Shown here one piece after another: positions 44,085-55,296 of a stretch of DNA of 64,000 nucleotides (positions are counted from its first letter, which is position 1; each line of letters begins with the position of its first letter). Where the stretch lies: contig NZ_CP084028.1 of NCBI RefSeq assembly GCF_020181595.1, forward strand, positions 1,129,893 to 1,193,892. Reading direction: 5' to 3'. Below the pieces are notes generated by a model. The model saw only the letters and a list, made by a program, of their open reading frames with translations. It did no database searches and was not told the DNA's origin. The DNA is from [Mycobacterium] vasticus. Its GTDB lineage: Bacteria > Actinomycetota > Actinomycetes > Mycobacteriales > Mycobacteriaceae. The translations under genes and the position numbers were made by a program.

Positions 44085-45299
44085 ATGAGGGAAATGCCGC
44101 ACGTGCTGGGCATCGTCCTGGCCGGCGGCGAGGGCAAGCGACTGCACCCGCTCACCGCGGACCGGGCCAAGCCGGCGGTCCCCTTCGGCGGCGCCTACCG
44201 GTTGATCGACTTCGTCCTGTCGAATCTGGTCAACGCGCGCTACTTGCGGATTTGTGTTCTGACGCAGTACAAGTCGCATTCCTTGGACCGGCACATCTCG
44301 CAGAACTGGCGGCTGAGCGGGTTGGCGGGGGAGTACATCACCCCGGTGCCGGCGCAGCAGCGGCTCGGGCCGCGTTGGTACACCGGCTCGGCCGATGCCA
44401 TCTACCAGTCACTGAACCTGATCTACGACGAAGATCCGGACTACATAGTGGTTTTCGGCGCCGACCACGTGTACCGGATGGACCCCGAACAGATGGTGCG
44501 GTTCCACATCGCCAGCGGAGCCGGCGCGACGGTCGCCGGCGTGCGGGTGCCGCGCTCGGAGGCGTCGTCATTCGGCTGCATCGACGCCGACGATTCTGGA
44601 CGCATCCGGGGGTTCATGGAGAAGCCGGCCAATCCGCCGGGAACCCCGGATGACCCCGACAGCACCTATGTGTCGATGGGCAACTACATCTTCACCACCA
44701 AGGTGCTGATCGACGCGATCCGCGCCGACGCCGACGACGACCACTCCGACCACGACATGGGCGGCGACATCATGCCGCGCCTGGTGGCCGACGGGATGGC
44801 CGCGGTCTATGACTTCTCCGACAACGAGGTACCCGGCGCCACCGAGCGTGACCACGGCTATTGGCGCGACGTCGGGACCCTCGACGCCTTCTACGACGCG
44901 CACATGGATCTGGTGTCGGCGCACCCGGTGTTCAACCTGTACAACACCCGCTGGCCGATCCACGGCGCGACCGAGAACCTGGCACCGGCGAAGTTCGTCA
45001 ACGGCGGCTCCGCGCAGGAGTCGGTGGTGGGCGCCGGCAGCGTCATCTCGGCCGGTTCGGTGCGGGATTCGGTGCTGTCGTCGAACGTCCTGATCGGCGA
45101 CGGCGCCATCGTCGAGGGCAGCGTCCTCATGCCCGGCGTCCGGGTGGGACGCGGCGCGGTGGTGCGCCACGCGATCCTGGACAAGAACGTCGTGGTCGGT
45201 CCTGGCGAGATGATCGGCGTCGACCTGACGAAAGATCGGGAGCGGTTCGCGATCAGCGCCGGTGGTGTGGTGGCCGTCGGCAAGGGCGTGTGGATCTAG
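44085..45299 (+). CDS. glgC: Glucose-1-phosphate adenylyltransferase GlgC
   Basis: GlgC makes ADP-glucose from ATP and glucose 1-phosphate, the donor for glycogen, maltose-1-phosphate and capsular alpha-glucan synthesis. The 404 residues equal the M. tuberculosis length. Conserved blocks: [26 protein letters not shown] (nucleotide and allosteric loop, residues 10-35), [49 protein letters not shown], and a C-terminal left-handed beta-helix with [18 protein letters not shown] 44085 follows a leaderless box; a longer frame to 43977 crosses the glgA relic and is rejected. Its usual neighbour glgA is reduced to a relic. Confidence 0.96.
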   Translation: MREMPHVLGIVLAGGEGKRLHPLTADRAKPAVPFGGAYRLIDFVLSNLVNARYLRICVLTQYKSHSLDRHISQNWRLSGLAGEYITPVPAQQRLGPRWYTGSADAIYQSLNLIYDEDPDYIVVFGADHVYRMDPEQMVRFHIASGAGATVAGVRVPRSEASSFGCIDADDSGRIRGFMEKPANPPGTPDDPDSTYVSMGNYIFTTKVLIDAIRADADDDHSDHDMGGDIMPRLVADGMAAVYDFSDNEVPGATERDHGYWRDVGTLDAFYDAHMDLVSAHPVFNLYNTRWPIHGATENLAPAKFVNGGSAQESVVGAGSVISAGSVRDSVLSSNVLIGDGAIVEGSVLMPGVRVGRGAVVRHAILDKNVVVGPGEMIGVDLTKDRERFAISAGGVVAVGKGVWI

Positions 45300-45318
45300 C
45301 GGCGAGCGCAGGCCCGGC

Positions 45319-45999
45319 TCACCAGATTCCGGGCACCAGGCGGTAGCGGATCCGCTGGGTGTAGTCGCGGTATCCGGCCAGCTGCTGGGTCAGCAGGCGC
45401 TCCTCGTCGAGGATGCGCACCACCAGGATGGGCACGCTGACGATTGCGCCCGCCAGCCCCCAGTAGGAACCGAGCGCCGGTGCGAGTCCCACCATGGTGA
45501 CCAGCAGGGAGAGGTACATCGGGTGCCGGACCAGGCCGTACAGGCCGGTCGATATCACCGGCTGCTCGTCTTCGACGGTAATGTTGGCCGCGGCGTAGTG
45601 GTTCTGCACGACGGCCAGGATGCCCAGGCTCAGTCCGAGGGTCACCACGACCTCGCCGAGCACCGATATGGCCGCGGTCGGCGCCGACCAGCCGAACCGG
45701 TGATCCAGTGCACTGATCACGAACACCGAGGTGAATACCGTGATCAGCGCTGTGCTGGCCAGCTTTTGGGTGAACCGGGTTTCGGCCTTCGGTCCGCCGC
45801 GCAAACGCCGTTGCAGCACAGCCGGATCGGTCAGGCCCCAATAGACGCAGCAAGCGACGCTGATGATGCCGTAGATCGCCAGGAACACCCAGGCCTGCCA
45901 GTAGTCGAAAGTGCCTGCCGGCCAGAACAACAGCAGGCCGTAGACGGCCGCCGCTGCCAGCCCGTAAGCCACGCCCTGACCGATTGCCTTCACGTTCAC
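45319..45999 (-). CDS. ICMT/NnrU-like integral membrane methyltransferase, copy 1
   Basis: This 226-residue membrane protein has about six helices. It is of the isoprenylcysteine carboxyl methyltransferase/phospholipid methyltransferase type: the C-terminal ISTGLYGLVRHPMYLSLLVTMVGL, RILDEERLLTQQLAGYRDYTQRIRYRLVPGIW carries the RHPxY and EE motifs that bind S-adenosylmethionine. The substrate is unknown. It is a tandem paralog of the next gene (same N-terminal layout GLLLFWPAGTFDYWQAWVFLA), 16 nt apart, and both resemble M. tuberculosis Rv1216c. Confidence 0.85.
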   Translation of the reverse strand: MNVKAIGQGVAYGLAAAAVYGLLLFWPAGTFDYWQAWVFLAIYGIISVACCVYWGLTDPAVLQRRLRGGPKAETRFTQKLASTALITVFTSVFVISALDHRFGWSAPTAAISVLGEVVVTLGLSLGILAVVQNHYAAANITVEDEQPVISTGLYGLVRHPMYLSLLVTMVGLAPALGSYWGLAGAIVSVPILVVRILDEERLLTQQLAGYRDYTQRIRYRLVPGIW

Positions 46000-46015
46000 G
46001 CGCGTCTCCTTCCGA

Positions 46016-46690
46016 TCACCACACGTAGGGCAGCAGCCGGTATCGCACCCGTGTGGTGTAGTCGCGGTATCCGGCCAGCTCCTGGCTCAGCAGCTCTTCC
46101 TCGTCGCGGATCCGCAGCACCAGCACGATCAGCCCCGGCACCAGGAAGACCAGCCCCCAGTAGGAGCCGAGTGCGAGCGGGACGCCGATCATCATGATGA
46201 CGTTGCCGGTGTACATCGGGTGGCGCACCACGCCGTAGAGTCCCGTCGACACCAGCGTTTGGCCCGCCTCAACCGTGACATTGGCTGCGGCATAACCGTT
46301 CTGGATCACCACCGCCATGGCGAGCAGCAGCCCGGCCGCTACCAGGGCGTCGCCCAGCAGGCACACCGGCGTCGGCACCGTCGACCAGCCGAGTCGATGA
46401 TCGAGGGCGCTGAAGGCGAACATGGCCGGAAAACAGACGAAGATGACGGCGATGATGATCCGCTGCGCCGGCCGCGTCTCGGCCGCGGGTCCGACGCGCA
46501 TCCGGCGCTCCAGCGCGGCCGGATTGGTGCGGATCAGGTACATGCTGGGAATCCAGGTGGACACGGCGAATGCCGCGAGGAACACCCAGGCCTGCCAGTA
46601 GTGCAGCGTTCCGGCCGGCACGAACAGCAACAGCCCGAAGGCGATCAGGCCCAAGGCCGCCGAAAGAAATCCCTTGCCAATGGTTTTCAT
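46016..46690 (-). CDS. ICMT/NnrU-like integral membrane methyltransferase, copy 2
   Basis: This 224-residue membrane protein has the same architecture as its downstream neighbour: LLLFVPAGTLHYWQAWVFLA in the first helices, VSTGLYGVVRHPMYTGNVIMM for the cofactor motif, and RIRDEEELLSQELAGYRDYTTRVRYRLLPYVW at the end. The length equals M. tuberculosis Rv1216c. It lies 10 nt downstream of the ABC permease gene in the same direction and could be in its operon. Its function is unknown; methylation of a lipid or prenylated substrate is the family role. Confidence 0.85.
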   Translation of the reverse strand: MKTIGKGFLSAALGLIAFGLLLFVPAGTLHYWQAWVFLAAFAVSTWIPSMYLIRTNPAALERRMRVGPAAETRPAQRIIIAVIFVCFPAMFAFSALDHRLGWSTVPTPVCLLGDALVAAGLLLAMAVVIQNGYAAANVTVEAGQTLVSTGLYGVVRHPMYTGNVIMMIGVPLALGSYWGLVFLVPGLIVLVLRIRDEEELLSQELAGYRDYTTRVRYRLLPYVW

Positions 46691-46700
46691 GGATTCCTCC

Positions 46701-48335
46701 TCACAATGTCAGATCTCTGCGGCGGAACGCCCTAAGACCCAGCCCGATCAGCGCGGCGTCGATCGCCGACAGCGCCACCAGCGGAAGCGCATTGAAGCCG
46801 GCGTCGGAGCCCACCAACGGGATGTGGGTGAACGGCTCGAGGTCGAGAACCCACTGCGGCAGCCCGGACAACGTGCCGAGCAGGTACAGCGCGATGAAGC
46901 CGATCAGCACCCCCCAGGCGGCGGGGGCGTACTTCGGTGCGAGCCCGAACAACGCGACCGTGACCGCCGGTGGCAGCCACATCGCCGGCAGCTGCACTGC
47001 GGCACTGCCGAGCACCTGGCCCAAGTGCCCGCCGATGTCGCCGGCCGACTGCCCGTAGACGATCCCGGCCACCACGCCGCCGGCCAGTATCGCCATAGCC
47101 GAGCCGCCCAGTGCGATCACCAGATGGCTTGTCAGCCAACGTGTTCTGCTGACCGATCCGGCGAGCAGCGTTTCGGCCCGCCCGGTGGTCTCCTCCTGGT
47201 GCAGCCGCAGCACCAGTGAGACGGCGAAGGCCGCGGCCACCATGCCCAACATCGAGAAGGCTACCGCGATGAAGGCCTGCTCGAGCACCTGGCTGCCACC
47301 CAGCCGGGTCACCATGTCACGCGCGCTGTCGCTGCCTACCTCGTCGGCGATCCCGTGCACCACGCTGCCGATCATCAGGCCGTAGAGCACCAGGCCGGTG
47401 GTCCACAGCGCCAGGGCGCCGCGGTCGAGCCGCCACGCCAGCCCGAAGGCCCCGGCCAGCGTCGGCGCCGCCCGGCGCGGTCCCGGACGGTCGGCGAGCA
47501 ACCCTGCGCCGACATCGCGGCGGGATGCGAACCGGTAGGCCAGCCAGGTGAGCGCGGCCGCGGTCACCAGGTGCAGGATCAGCACCCACCACCGGTCGCC
47601 GGCGTACGGGCGGACCTGCAGCGACCAGCCCAGCGGTGAGAGCCACGACAGCGCACCGGATCCGGCGTCGCCGACCGCGCGAATGGTGAAGGCGGCCCCC
47701 AGCACGGCGAAGGCGGCGCCGCGGGCGACACGTGCGCTCGCCGACAGCTGTGCGGCGACGGCGGCCACGGCGCCGAACACCAGCCCGGAGCCGGCCAGCG
47801 CTGCACCGAACGCGAACGATCCGGCCGCCGGTACGCCGGTGGTGAGCAGGCCGAGCGTGCCGATCACCCCGGTCGCCACCGCCGCCGCTGCGGCCAGCAG
47901 CAGCGCGCCGGTCAGCCCGGCGTAGCGACCGATCGCGGTCGAGGAGATCAGTTCGGTGCGGCCGGTCTCCTCGTCGCCGCGGGTGTGCCGGATGACGGTC
48001 AGGATCACCGCGACCGCGATCAGCAGATGGAAGATTCCGGCCTTCCAGATGCCGACCGCCCCGAGGGTGTCGTTGTAGACCTGCCCGTACACGGCGCGTT
48101 GGGCCGGGCTGGCCATGATCGTGGCCGCCAGGTCGGCGCGGTCGGCGGCGGTGGGGTAGATCGCCTTGATGCTGGCGATGTAGACGCTGGCCAGCGGCAG
48201 CGACAGCAGTAACACCCACAGCGGCAACACGATCCGGTCGCGCCGCAGATACATGCGCAGCATCGCGCCGGTGCCCACCAGCTCCGGCCGGTGCTGTGGT
48301 GACCGGTGCGGGCGTTCGAGCGCGACGGCGGTCAC
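46701..48335 (-). CDS. ABC exporter permease (Rv1217c-like)
   Basis: This 544-residue permease of a two-component exporter has about twelve membrane helices in two similar halves, starting [31 protein letters not shown]. In M. tuberculosis Rv1217c-Rv1218c exports several drug classes. The GTG start overlaps the ATPase stop (GTGA), so earlier in-frame starts inside the ATPase gene are rejected. The real substrate is unknown; an endogenous lipid or a toxic compound is likely. Confidence 0.92.
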   Translation of the reverse strand: MTAVALERPHRSPQHRPELVGTGAMLRMYLRRDRIVLPLWVLLLSLPLASVYIASIKAIYPTAADRADLAATIMASPAQRAVYGQVYNDTLGAVGIWKAGIFHLLIAVAVILTVIRHTRGDEETGRTELISSTAIGRYAGLTGALLLAAAAAVATGVIGTLGLLTTGVPAAGSFAFGAALAGSGLVFGAVAAVAAQLSASARVARGAAFAVLGAAFTIRAVGDAGSGALSWLSPLGWSLQVRPYAGDRWWVLILHLVTAAALTWLAYRFASRRDVGAGLLADRPGPRRAAPTLAGAFGLAWRLDRGALALWTTGLVLYGLMIGSVVHGIADEVGSDSARDMVTRLGGSQVLEQAFIAVAFSMLGMVAAAFAVSLVLRLHQEETTGRAETLLAGSVSRTRWLTSHLVIALGGSAMAILAGGVVAGIVYGQSAGDIGGHLGQVLGSAAVQLPAMWLPPAVTVALFGLAPKYAPAAWGVLIGFIALYLLGTLSGLPQWVLDLEPFTHIPLVGSDAGFNALPLVALSAIDAALIGLGLRAFRRRDLTL

Positions 48336-49234
48336 GCCTGCACCGTGTCGTAGTGGCGCATGAACAGTTCTTCCAGCGTGGGTGGTTGGCTGGTGAGGCT
48401 GCGTACGCCCGCGACGCTGAGCGCCCGGATGAGCTCGCCGAGGCTGGCACTGTCGACCTGCGCGTGCAGCACGGTTCCGCTGTAGTGCACGTTGCCGACG
48501 CCTGGGATGCGGGTGAGATCGCCTGGGTCGCTGAGCAGGTCGGCCTCGATCGAGGTGCGTCTCAGGTGGCGCAGCGAGTCCAGCGAGCCGCTTTCGATGA
48601 CGCGGCCGGCCCGGATGATCGTCACGCGGCGGCACAGGCGCTCGGTCTCAGCCAGGATGTGGCTGGAGAGCAGCACGGTGACGCCGCGCTGGCTCGCCTC
48701 GGCGACGCACTGCTGGAAGATGTTCTCCATCAGCGGATCCAGCCCGCTGCTGGGCTCGTCGAGCAGTAGTAGCCGGGCGGGTGAGGAGAAGGCGGAGATC
48801 AGGGAGACCTTCTGACGGTTGCCCTTCGAGTAGGTGCGGGCCTTCTTGCTGGGGTCCAGGTCGAAGCGCTCCACCAGTTCCTGGCGGCGCCTCTCGTCGA
48901 TGCCGCCCCGCATCCGGGCCAGTAGATCGATGGTCTCGCCACCGGTCAGTGACGGCCACAGCGTGACATCGCCTGGTACGTAGGCGATCTCGCGATGAAT
49001 GTCGACGGCGTCGGTCCACGGGTCTCCGCCGAGCAGGCGGACCGTCCCGCTGTCTGCCCGCACCAGGCCCAGCAGAATGCGGATCGTGGTGGACTTACCG
49101 GCGCCGTTGGGGCCGAGGAACCCGTGCACCTCACCGGCGTGCACGGTCAGGTCCAGCCCGTCGAGCGCCTTGACCGCGCCGAAGCTTTTCTCCAGGCCGC
49201 GGATTTCGATTGCGGGCCAACGGTTGTCAGTCAT
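48332..49234 (-). CDS. ABC exporter ATPase (Rv1218c-like)
   Basis: This 300-residue ATP-binding subunit pairs with the downstream permease. Motifs: Walker [10 protein letters not shown] near residues 41-49, signature segment [11 protein letters not shown] near 134 (the canonical LSGGQ is degenerate, as in this family), Walker [14 protein letters not shown] near 157, and H-loop LLSSHIL. It overlaps the TetR gene stop by 8 nt and the permease start by 4 nt, so tetR-ATPase-permease form one operon as in M. tuberculosis Rv1219c-Rv1217c. Confidence 0.95.
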   Translation of the reverse strand: MTDNRWPAIEIRGLEKSFGAVKALDGLDLTVHAGEVHGFLGPNGAGKSTTIRILLGLVRADSGTVRLLGGDPWTDAVDIHREIAYVPGDVTLWPSLTGGETIDLLARMRGGIDERRRQELVERFDLDPSKKARTYSKGNRQKVSLISAFSSPARLLLLDEPSSGLDPLMENIFQQCVAEASQRGVTVLLSSHILAETERLCRRVTIIRAGRVIESGSLDSLRHLRRTSIEADLLSDPGDLTRIPGVGNVHYSGTVLHAQVDSASLGELIRALSVAGVRSLTSQPPTLEELFMRHYDTVQA

Positions 49235-49859
49235 CTGTTCCCCCTTGTTGTGCTTCCAGGAAGGCGTCGTACAGGGTTCGGTCGGCCAGCAGGCCCTCGG
49301 TGTAGATCTCCATGGCGGGCAGCACCATCTCGGCGGCGTAGTCGCGCAACACCGCCCGCAGGTCGGTCGGGTTGTCGTGCATTTGCAGGTACAGCAGGAA
49401 TGCGCCGCCGCCGGTCATCGCCAGGTATCTGGCGCGGGCCTGCGGGTTGCGGCTGGGCCGCAGGGTGCCGGCCCGCACGCCTTCGTCGAGGTATTCCTCG
49501 GCGTTGGCGATCATCTGCCGCCACATGGTGCGGGCCAGGTCGCCGCCGTCCTGCATGCTGCGGACCAGGTAGGTCATCAGTGGCGCGTACGTCTCGATCT
49601 CGGCCAGCTGCGCGAACCAGGTGGCCGGGTCGGCCGAGCGCATCGCTTCGGTCTTGCCGATCTTGATGGTCTCGGCGACATAGTCGTCGCAGGCCTTGCG
49701 CAGACCGTCCTTGGATCCGAAGTGGTGGATCACCAGCGCAGCGCTCACCCCGGCGGCCTCGGCGATGGCGCGCAACCCCACGCCGAGGCCGTGCTTCCCG
49801 AACTGTTCGATGGCCGCGTCGCGGATGCGGGCGGTGGCCGTCAAGTCGGCTGAACGCAT
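49227..49859 (-). CDS. TetR-family regulator of the ABC exporter (Rv1219c-like)
   Basis: This 210-residue TetR regulator has its HTH at about residues 6-52 ([45 protein letters not shown]) and a large ligand pocket domain. In M. tuberculosis the equivalent protein represses the operon encoding itself and the exporter. ATG 49859 follows a leaderless -10 box and is chosen over the in-frame ATG 49877, which lies inside the promoter palindrome. Confidence 0.92.
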   Translation of the reverse strand: MRSADLTATARIRDAAIEQFGKHGLGVGLRAIAEAAGVSAALVIHHFGSKDGLRKACDDYVAETIKIGKTEAMRSADPATWFAQLAEIETYAPLMTYLVRSMQDGGDLARTMWRQMIANAEEYLDEGVRAGTLRPSRNPQARARYLAMTGGGAFLLYLQMHDNPTDLRAVLRDYAAEMVLPAMEIYTEGLLADRTLYDAFLEAQQGGTDD

Positions 49860-49885
49860 GTTCAATAGGCTAAACACGCGTTCAG
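49850..49885 (-). promoter_or_regulatory. Leaderless promoter and palindromic operator of the TetR-ABC operon
   Basis: CTGAACGC (49850-49857) and GCGTTCAG (49878-49885) are exact inverted repeats. Between them lie the minus-strand -10 TAGCCT (49867-49872), 7 nt before ATG 49859, and inner TGTT/AACA half-sites. A dimer bound here would cover the promoter and start codon. Confidence 0.6.
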
Positions 49886-49916
49886 TGCGGCGTCAAGCAA
49901 TTCCTGCCCTTTTGGT

Positions 49917-49976
49917 GCGAGGGTGCAGAGTTGTACGTCAAAACGCGGCGTGTCGCGTACATCTGTGCACGCTCGC
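49917..49976. repeat. Imperfect 21-bp inverted repeat related to 16155-16209
   Basis: Arms 49917-49937 and 49956-49976 pair at 18 of 21 positions. The core GTGCAGA--TGT / ACAT-TGTGCACGCTCG-CGCTA matches the element after fbiC, including the right flank. It lies 12 nt past the stop of the O-methyltransferase gene (minus strand), in a terminator position. Confidence 0.6.
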
Positions 49977-49988
49977 GCTAAGGGTGGA

Positions 49989-50651
49989 TCAGTCGCGGAC
50001 CGCGGCCAGCAGGCCGTCGCCCAGCGGGATCAGCGCCGGGGTCAGCCGCTCGTCCTCGGCGATCAGCCGAGCCGCCTCGCGTACCGCGACCACCTCGGCG
50101 TCGTTGGCCGCGGGATCTCCGGCCCGGCCGCCCAACGCGGCCCGATGCACCACGACCACGCCGCGCGGGCGCAGCAGTCGCACGGCCTCGTGGACGTATT
50201 CGGGCTGATCGATCGGGTCGGCGTCGACGAACACCAGGTCGTAGGACTCGTCGGCGAGGCGGGTCAGCACCTCCTGGGCGCGGCCGCTGATGAACCGGGT
50301 TCTCGACGGCCCGATTCCGGCGTCGCCGAACGCCTGCTTGGCGGTGCGCTGGTGTTCGGGCTCGATGTCGATCGTGGTGAGCACGCCGTCCTCGCCCATT
50401 CCCGACAGCAGCCACAGCCCGCTGACGCCGGCTCCGGTCCCGACCTCGACCACGGCCTTACCGCCGCTGAGCTTGGTCAGCAGGCTCAACATCGCACCCA
50501 CCGCCGCGCTGACCGACGTCACGCCGATCTCGCCGGCCCGGTCCCGGGCGGCCGCCAGCACCGCGTCTTCGGACATCGAGCCCTCGGCGTGCGCCAACAG
50601 GGCGTCGGCCCGGCTGGCCGTCGGGCCGGAGGTGTCATCGGTGCTGGCCAT
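49989..50651 (-). CDS. SAM-dependent O-methyltransferase (Rv1220c-like)
   Basis: This 220-residue catechol-O-methyltransferase-type enzyme (methyltransf_3 family) has the SAM-binding motif [19 protein letters not shown] near residues 68-86, [17 protein letters not shown], and [13 protein letters not shown] with the metal-binding Asp pair. It carries the divalent-metal O-methyltransferase fold; the substrate is unknown. It stands just upstream of sigE and divergent from it, as Rv1220c-Rv1221 in M. tuberculosis, with a leaderless start. Confidence 0.93.
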   Translation of the reverse strand: MASTDDTSGPTASRADALLAHAEGSMSEDAVLAAARDRAGEIGVTSVSAAVGAMLSLLTKLSGGKAVVEVGTGAGVSGLWLLSGMGEDGVLTTIDIEPEHQRTAKQAFGDAGIGPSRTRFISGRAQEVLTRLADESYDLVFVDADPIDQPEYVHEAVRLLRPRGVVVVHRAALGGRAGDPAANDAEVVAVREAARLIAEDERLTPALIPLGDGLLAAVRD

Positions 50652-50657
50652 GACCGC

Positions 50658-50663
50658 AGCCTA
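50658..50663 (-). promoter_or_regulatory. -10 box, leaderless start of the O-methyltransferase gene
   Basis: On the minus strand TAGGCT is followed by 6 nt and ATG 50651. Confidence 0.55.
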
Positions 50664-50769
50664 GGACACACCGTCGCGCGGCGGCGCGCAGACACCGGCT
50701 CGACACGCCCGGCGCGAAGCCGTGTCCAAACCGTTACCGAGGCCCATAACCGCAGTGCGCGGGATATTC

Positions 50770-50793
50770 GAACGTGAGTTCACAGTCGGCGTT
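50770..50793 (+). promoter_or_regulatory. Candidate ECF-sigma promoter upstream of sigE
   Basis: GAAC (50770-50773), a 16-nt spacer and CGTT (50790-50793) match the GGAAC-N16-CGTT type recognised by SigE/SigH-class sigma factors. The 5' G of the -35 is C here. It lies about 50 nt before the chosen sigE start. Confidence 0.45.
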
Positions 50794-50841
50794 CAGTGGC
50801 AACACAGAGCGGGCATACGGCGGTACGGAACGGTATCGGGC

Positions 50842-51624
50842 ATGGAGCGAGGTAGCAGCCGGCTTCGGAATACGACGGGCCGTTCGGGCGTTGGCCCACA
50901 TGATGCGTTGTCGTCACCCGACGGCGGCCCTGACGCGAAGGAACTCGACATAACCACCTTGCTGCCCCCGGTCGCCATGTCGCACCCGACCACGCACTCG
51001 GAGCGCTACAGCGACAACGATTGGGTGGTGCCGTCCGAGGAACCGCAGGGCACCGCGGTGTTCGACGCCACCGGCGACTCGGCTGCCATGCCGTCCTGGG
51101 ATGAGCTGGTCCGCCAGCACGCCGACCGGGTGTACCGGCTGGCCTACCGGCTCTCCGGCAGCCAGCAGGACGCCGAGGACCTGACCCAGGAGACCTTCAT
51201 CCGGGTCTTCCGGTCGGTGCACAACTACCAGCCGGGAACCTTCGAGGGCTGGCTGCACCGCATCACCACGAACCTCTTTCTGGACATGGTCCGCAAGCGG
51301 GGGCGCGTCCGCATGGAGGCACTGCCCGAGGACTATGACCGGGTCCCGGCTGACGAGCCCGACCCCGAGCAGATCTATCACGACGCCCGGCTTGACCCCG
51401 ACCTGCAGGCCGCGCTGGACTCGCTGCCGCCGGAGTTCCGGGCCGCGGTCGTGCTGTGCGACATCGAAGGTCTGTCCTACGAAGAGGTCGGGGCCACCCT
51501 CGGGGTGAAGCTGGGCACCGTGCGCAGCCGCATCCACCGAGGTCGCCAGGCCCTGCGCGACTACCTCGCCGACCGTCCCGGTCAGCGTGACGGTTCGGCG
51601 CTGGGCGGCATCGCCGCCGGCTGA
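50842..51624 (+). CDS. sigE: ECF RNA polymerase sigma factor SigE
   Basis: SigE is the envelope- and heat-stress ECF sigma factor. The conserved part contains region 2 ([46 protein letters not shown], about residues 89-135) and region 4 ([51 protein letters not shown], near 198-248). The M. tuberculosis gene has several alternative translation starts, and the same may hold here: ATG 50842 gives 260 residues and ATG 50977 (MSHP) about 215. The N-terminus is poorly conserved. It heads the sigE-rseA-htrA-tatB cluster. Confidence 0.95.
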   Translation: MERGSSRLRNTTGRSGVGPHDALSSPDGGPDAKELDITTLLPPVAMSHPTTHSERYSDNDWVVPSEEPQGTAVFDATGDSAAMPSWDELVRQHADRVYRLAYRLSGSQQDAEDLTQETFIRVFRSVHNYQPGTFEGWLHRITTNLFLDMVRKRGRVRMEALPEDYDRVPADEPDPEQIYHDARLDPDLQAALDSLPPEFRAAVVLCDIEGLSYEEVGATLGVKLGTVRSRIHRGRQALRDYLADRPGQRDGSALGGIAAG

Positions 51625-51753
51625 GGCCCGCCGCATCGGCCCGCGCTGGGCACTGCTTTACGCGTTGACGCGTGATATCGCGCTACATTCTTATTAGGTC
51701 TTAAATTTCGGTGCTGCCGATCGGCGCGGTTGGTGATGGGAGAGGAGTCCGGT

Positions 51754-52149
51754 GTGACGGACCGGGGTGGTGTTTTCCGTCGCGCGTTCTCCTGGTTGCC
51801 CTCCCAGTTCGCCTCCCAGAGCGATGCGCCGGTGGGGGCCCCGCGTCAGTTCGGCTCCACCGAGCATCTGTGCAGCGAGGCCATCGCCGCCTACGTCGAC
51901 GGCGAACTGCGGATGAACGCCCATCTGCGTGCCGCCCACCACCTGTCGCTGTGCCCGGACTGCGCGGCCGAAGTGGAGTATCAGGGCAGGGCGCGTTCGG
52001 CATTGCGGGATTCGCACCCGATCCGGATTCCGTCGGCGCTGCTGGGCCTGCTCTCGCAGATTCCGGAATGTCCTCCCGAGGACCCGACCACCCCGATGCC
52101 GGCCCGGTTCACCGACGGCAAACCGGAAGATCGCCGTAAACGTCGGTAA
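51754..52149 (+). CDS. rseA: Anti-sigma-E factor RseA
   Basis: RseA binds and inhibits SigE, and stress releases it through oxidation or phosphorylation-dependent proteolysis. The 131-residue protein has the zinc-associated anti-sigma motif HHLSLCPDC (HxxxCxxC, near residues 63-71) after EAIAAYVDGELRMNAHLRAAH. It has no membrane helix, as in M. tuberculosis Rv1222, and is soluble. GTG 51754 is chosen because AGGAG lies 6-7 nt upstream; in-frame ATG 51736 is an alternative. A 129-nt gap after sigE contains an AT-rich patch (51665-51715) with TTGACG and TACATT that could be an internal promoter. Confidence 0.93.
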   Translation: MTDRGGVFRRAFSWLPSQFASQSDAPVGAPRQFGSTEHLCSEAIAAYVDGELRMNAHLRAAHHLSLCPDCAAEVEYQGRARSALRDSHPIRIPSALLGLLSQIPECPPEDPTTPMPARFTDGKPEDRRKRR

Positions 52150-52212
52150 GGTGGACCCAGTGCCTTCGGCGCCTGGACAGCCCACCCAGGGGCGGACCCG
52201 GAAGAGGATTAG

Positions 52213-53712
<1,500 letters not shown>

Positions 53713-54099
53713 ATGTTCGCCAACGTCGGCTGGGGCGAGATGCTGGTCCTGGTGGTGGTCGGCCTGGTGATCCTGGGCCCCGAGCGGCTGCCCGGCGCCA
53801 TCCGCTGGACCGCCGGCGCGCTGCGCCAGGCCCGCGACTACGTCACCACGGCCACCGATCAGCTGCGCGAGGAGATCGGCCCGGAGTTCGAGGACCTGCG
53901 GGCGCCGCTGAACGAGCTGCAGAAACTGCGCGGTATGACGCCGCGGGCCGCGCTGACCAAGCATCTGCTCGACGGCGACGACTCGGTGTTCACCGCGGTC
54001 GGTTCACTGGCCGAGAATCCGTTCGCGGCGCCGGCTCCCGCGCCGTCTGGGGCGCCCAAGCTGCGCGGGCCGGCCCCGTTCGACGCCGACGCGACCTAA
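53713..54099 (+). CDS. tatB: Twin-arginine translocase subunit TatB
   Basis: TatB is part of the Tat receptor that exports folded proteins across the plasma membrane. The 128-residue protein begins with the TatB/TatA N-terminal helix [32 protein letters not shown], containing the conserved Glu and FGPxxLP-like motif. An amphipathic helix follows, then a long Pro/Ala-rich tail. ATG directly follows the htrA stop, and the stop overlaps the convergent mrp stop. The order matches M. tuberculosis Rv1223-Rv1224. Confidence 0.95.
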   Translation: MFANVGWGEMLVLVVVGLVILGPERLPGAIRWTAGALRQARDYVTTATDQLREEIGPEFEDLRAPLNELQKLRGMTPRAALTKHLLDGDDSVFTAVGSLAENPFAAPAPAPSGAPKLRGPAPFDADAT

Positions 54100-55247
54100 C
54101 GCTGGGTGTTGCCGGTGTTCAGGCCGAGTGACATCCCGACCAGGCCGCGGCTGCGGGTGGACAGCTGCTCGGCGATCCGGCGCAGCTCCTTGCCGGCCGG
54201 CGAATCCGGCGACAGCACCACCGGCGCGCCCGAGTCACCGCCGGTCACCATCTCGGTGTCGATCGGCACCTGACCCAGCAGGGGCACGTCGCGGCCCATC
54301 GCCCGGGTCAGCCGCTCGGCCACCCGCTCGCCGCCGCCTTCGCCGAACAGGTGCATGGTGGACCCGTCGGGCATGGCCAGCCCGGCCATGTTCTCCACCA
54401 CACCCACCACTTGCTGACGGGTCTGCAGGGCGATCGCCCCGGCCCGCTCGGCCACCTCGGCGGCCGCCTGCTGCGGGGTGGTGACCACCAGGATCTCCGC
54501 GTTGGGCACCAGCTGGGCCACCGAGATGGCGATGTCACCGGTGCCCGGCGGCAGGTCCAGCAGCAAGATGTCCAGGTCGCCCCAGTAGACGTCGGCGAGG
54601 AACTGCTGCAACGCCCGGTGCAGCATCGGGCCGCGCCACACCACCGGGGTGTTGCCCTTGGTGAACATCGCGATCGAGATGACCTTCACGCCAAAGCCGA
54701 TCGGCGGCATGATCATCGAGTCCACCTGGCTGGGCAGCGCGGTCACGCCCATCATCCGCGGCACCGAGTGGCCGTAGATGTCGGCGTCGAGCACACCGAC
54801 CGACAGGCCGCGCTCGGCCAGTGCCACGGCCAGGTTGACCGTCACGCTGGACTTGCCGACCCCGCCCTTGCCTGAGGCGATGGCGTACACCTTGGTCAGC
54901 GAACCGGGCTGGGCGAACGGAATGACGGGTTCCTTGGCGTCACCGCGCAGCTGTTTGCGCAATTCGGCGCGCTGCTCGTCGCTGAACACGTCCAGGGTCA
55001 CCTTCACCGGTCCGGTGCCGGGCACGTCGTTGACGGCGTTGGTCACCATGTTGGTGATCTCCGATTTCATCGGACAGCCGGAAATCGTCAGGTAGATGGT
55101 GACGTGAACGCTGTGGTCATCGGCGATCTCGATGCTCTTGACCATGCCGAGTTCGGTGAGCGGACGCCGGATGTCGGGGTCGAGCACGGTGCCCAGTGCT
55201 GCATAGACCGCGGTGTGCAGGGCGGCGGTGTCGTCTTGAGTTGCCAT
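54096..55247 (-). CDS. mrp: Fe-S cluster carrier P-loop ATPase Mrp (ApbC/NBP35-like)
   Basis: Mrp is a deviant Walker P-loop NTPase that carries and transfers Fe-S clusters. The 383-residue protein has an N-terminal MIP18/DUF59 domain ([16 protein letters not shown]... with [10 protein letters not shown]) and the ATPase domain with the deviant Walker [12 protein letters not shown] near residue 122, [15 protein letters not shown], and [15 protein letters not shown]. Mrp proteins often have a C-terminal CxxC cluster site; none is evident here. ATG 55247 is preceded by a TAGACT box. Confidence 0.94.
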   Translation of the reverse strand: MATQDDTAALHTAVYAALGTVLDPDIRRPLTELGMVKSIEIADDHSVHVTIYLTISGCPMKSEITNMVTNAVNDVPGTGPVKVTLDVFSDEQRAELRKQLRGDAKEPVIPFAQPGSLTKVYAIASGKGGVGKSSVTVNLAVALAERGLSVGVLDADIYGHSVPRMMGVTALPSQVDSMIMPPIGFGVKVISIAMFTKGNTPVVWRGPMLHRALQQFLADVYWGDLDILLLDLPPGTGDIAISVAQLVPNAEILVVTTPQQAAAEVAERAGAIALQTRQQVVGVVENMAGLAMPDGSTMHLFGEGGGERVAERLTRAMGRDVPLLGQVPIDTEMVTGGDSGAPVVLSPDSPAGKELRRIAEQLSTRSRGLVGMSLGLNTGNTQR

Positions 55248-55255
55248 CACAGATG

Positions 55256-55261
55256 AGTCTA
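55256..55261 (-). promoter_or_regulatory. -10 box before mrp
   Basis: On the minus strand TAGACT is followed by 8 nt and ATG 55247, a near-leaderless start. Confidence 0.45.
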
Positions 55262-55296
55262 AGCCAGGGCTTGCCAGACCCCGAGAGTGATCTTGG

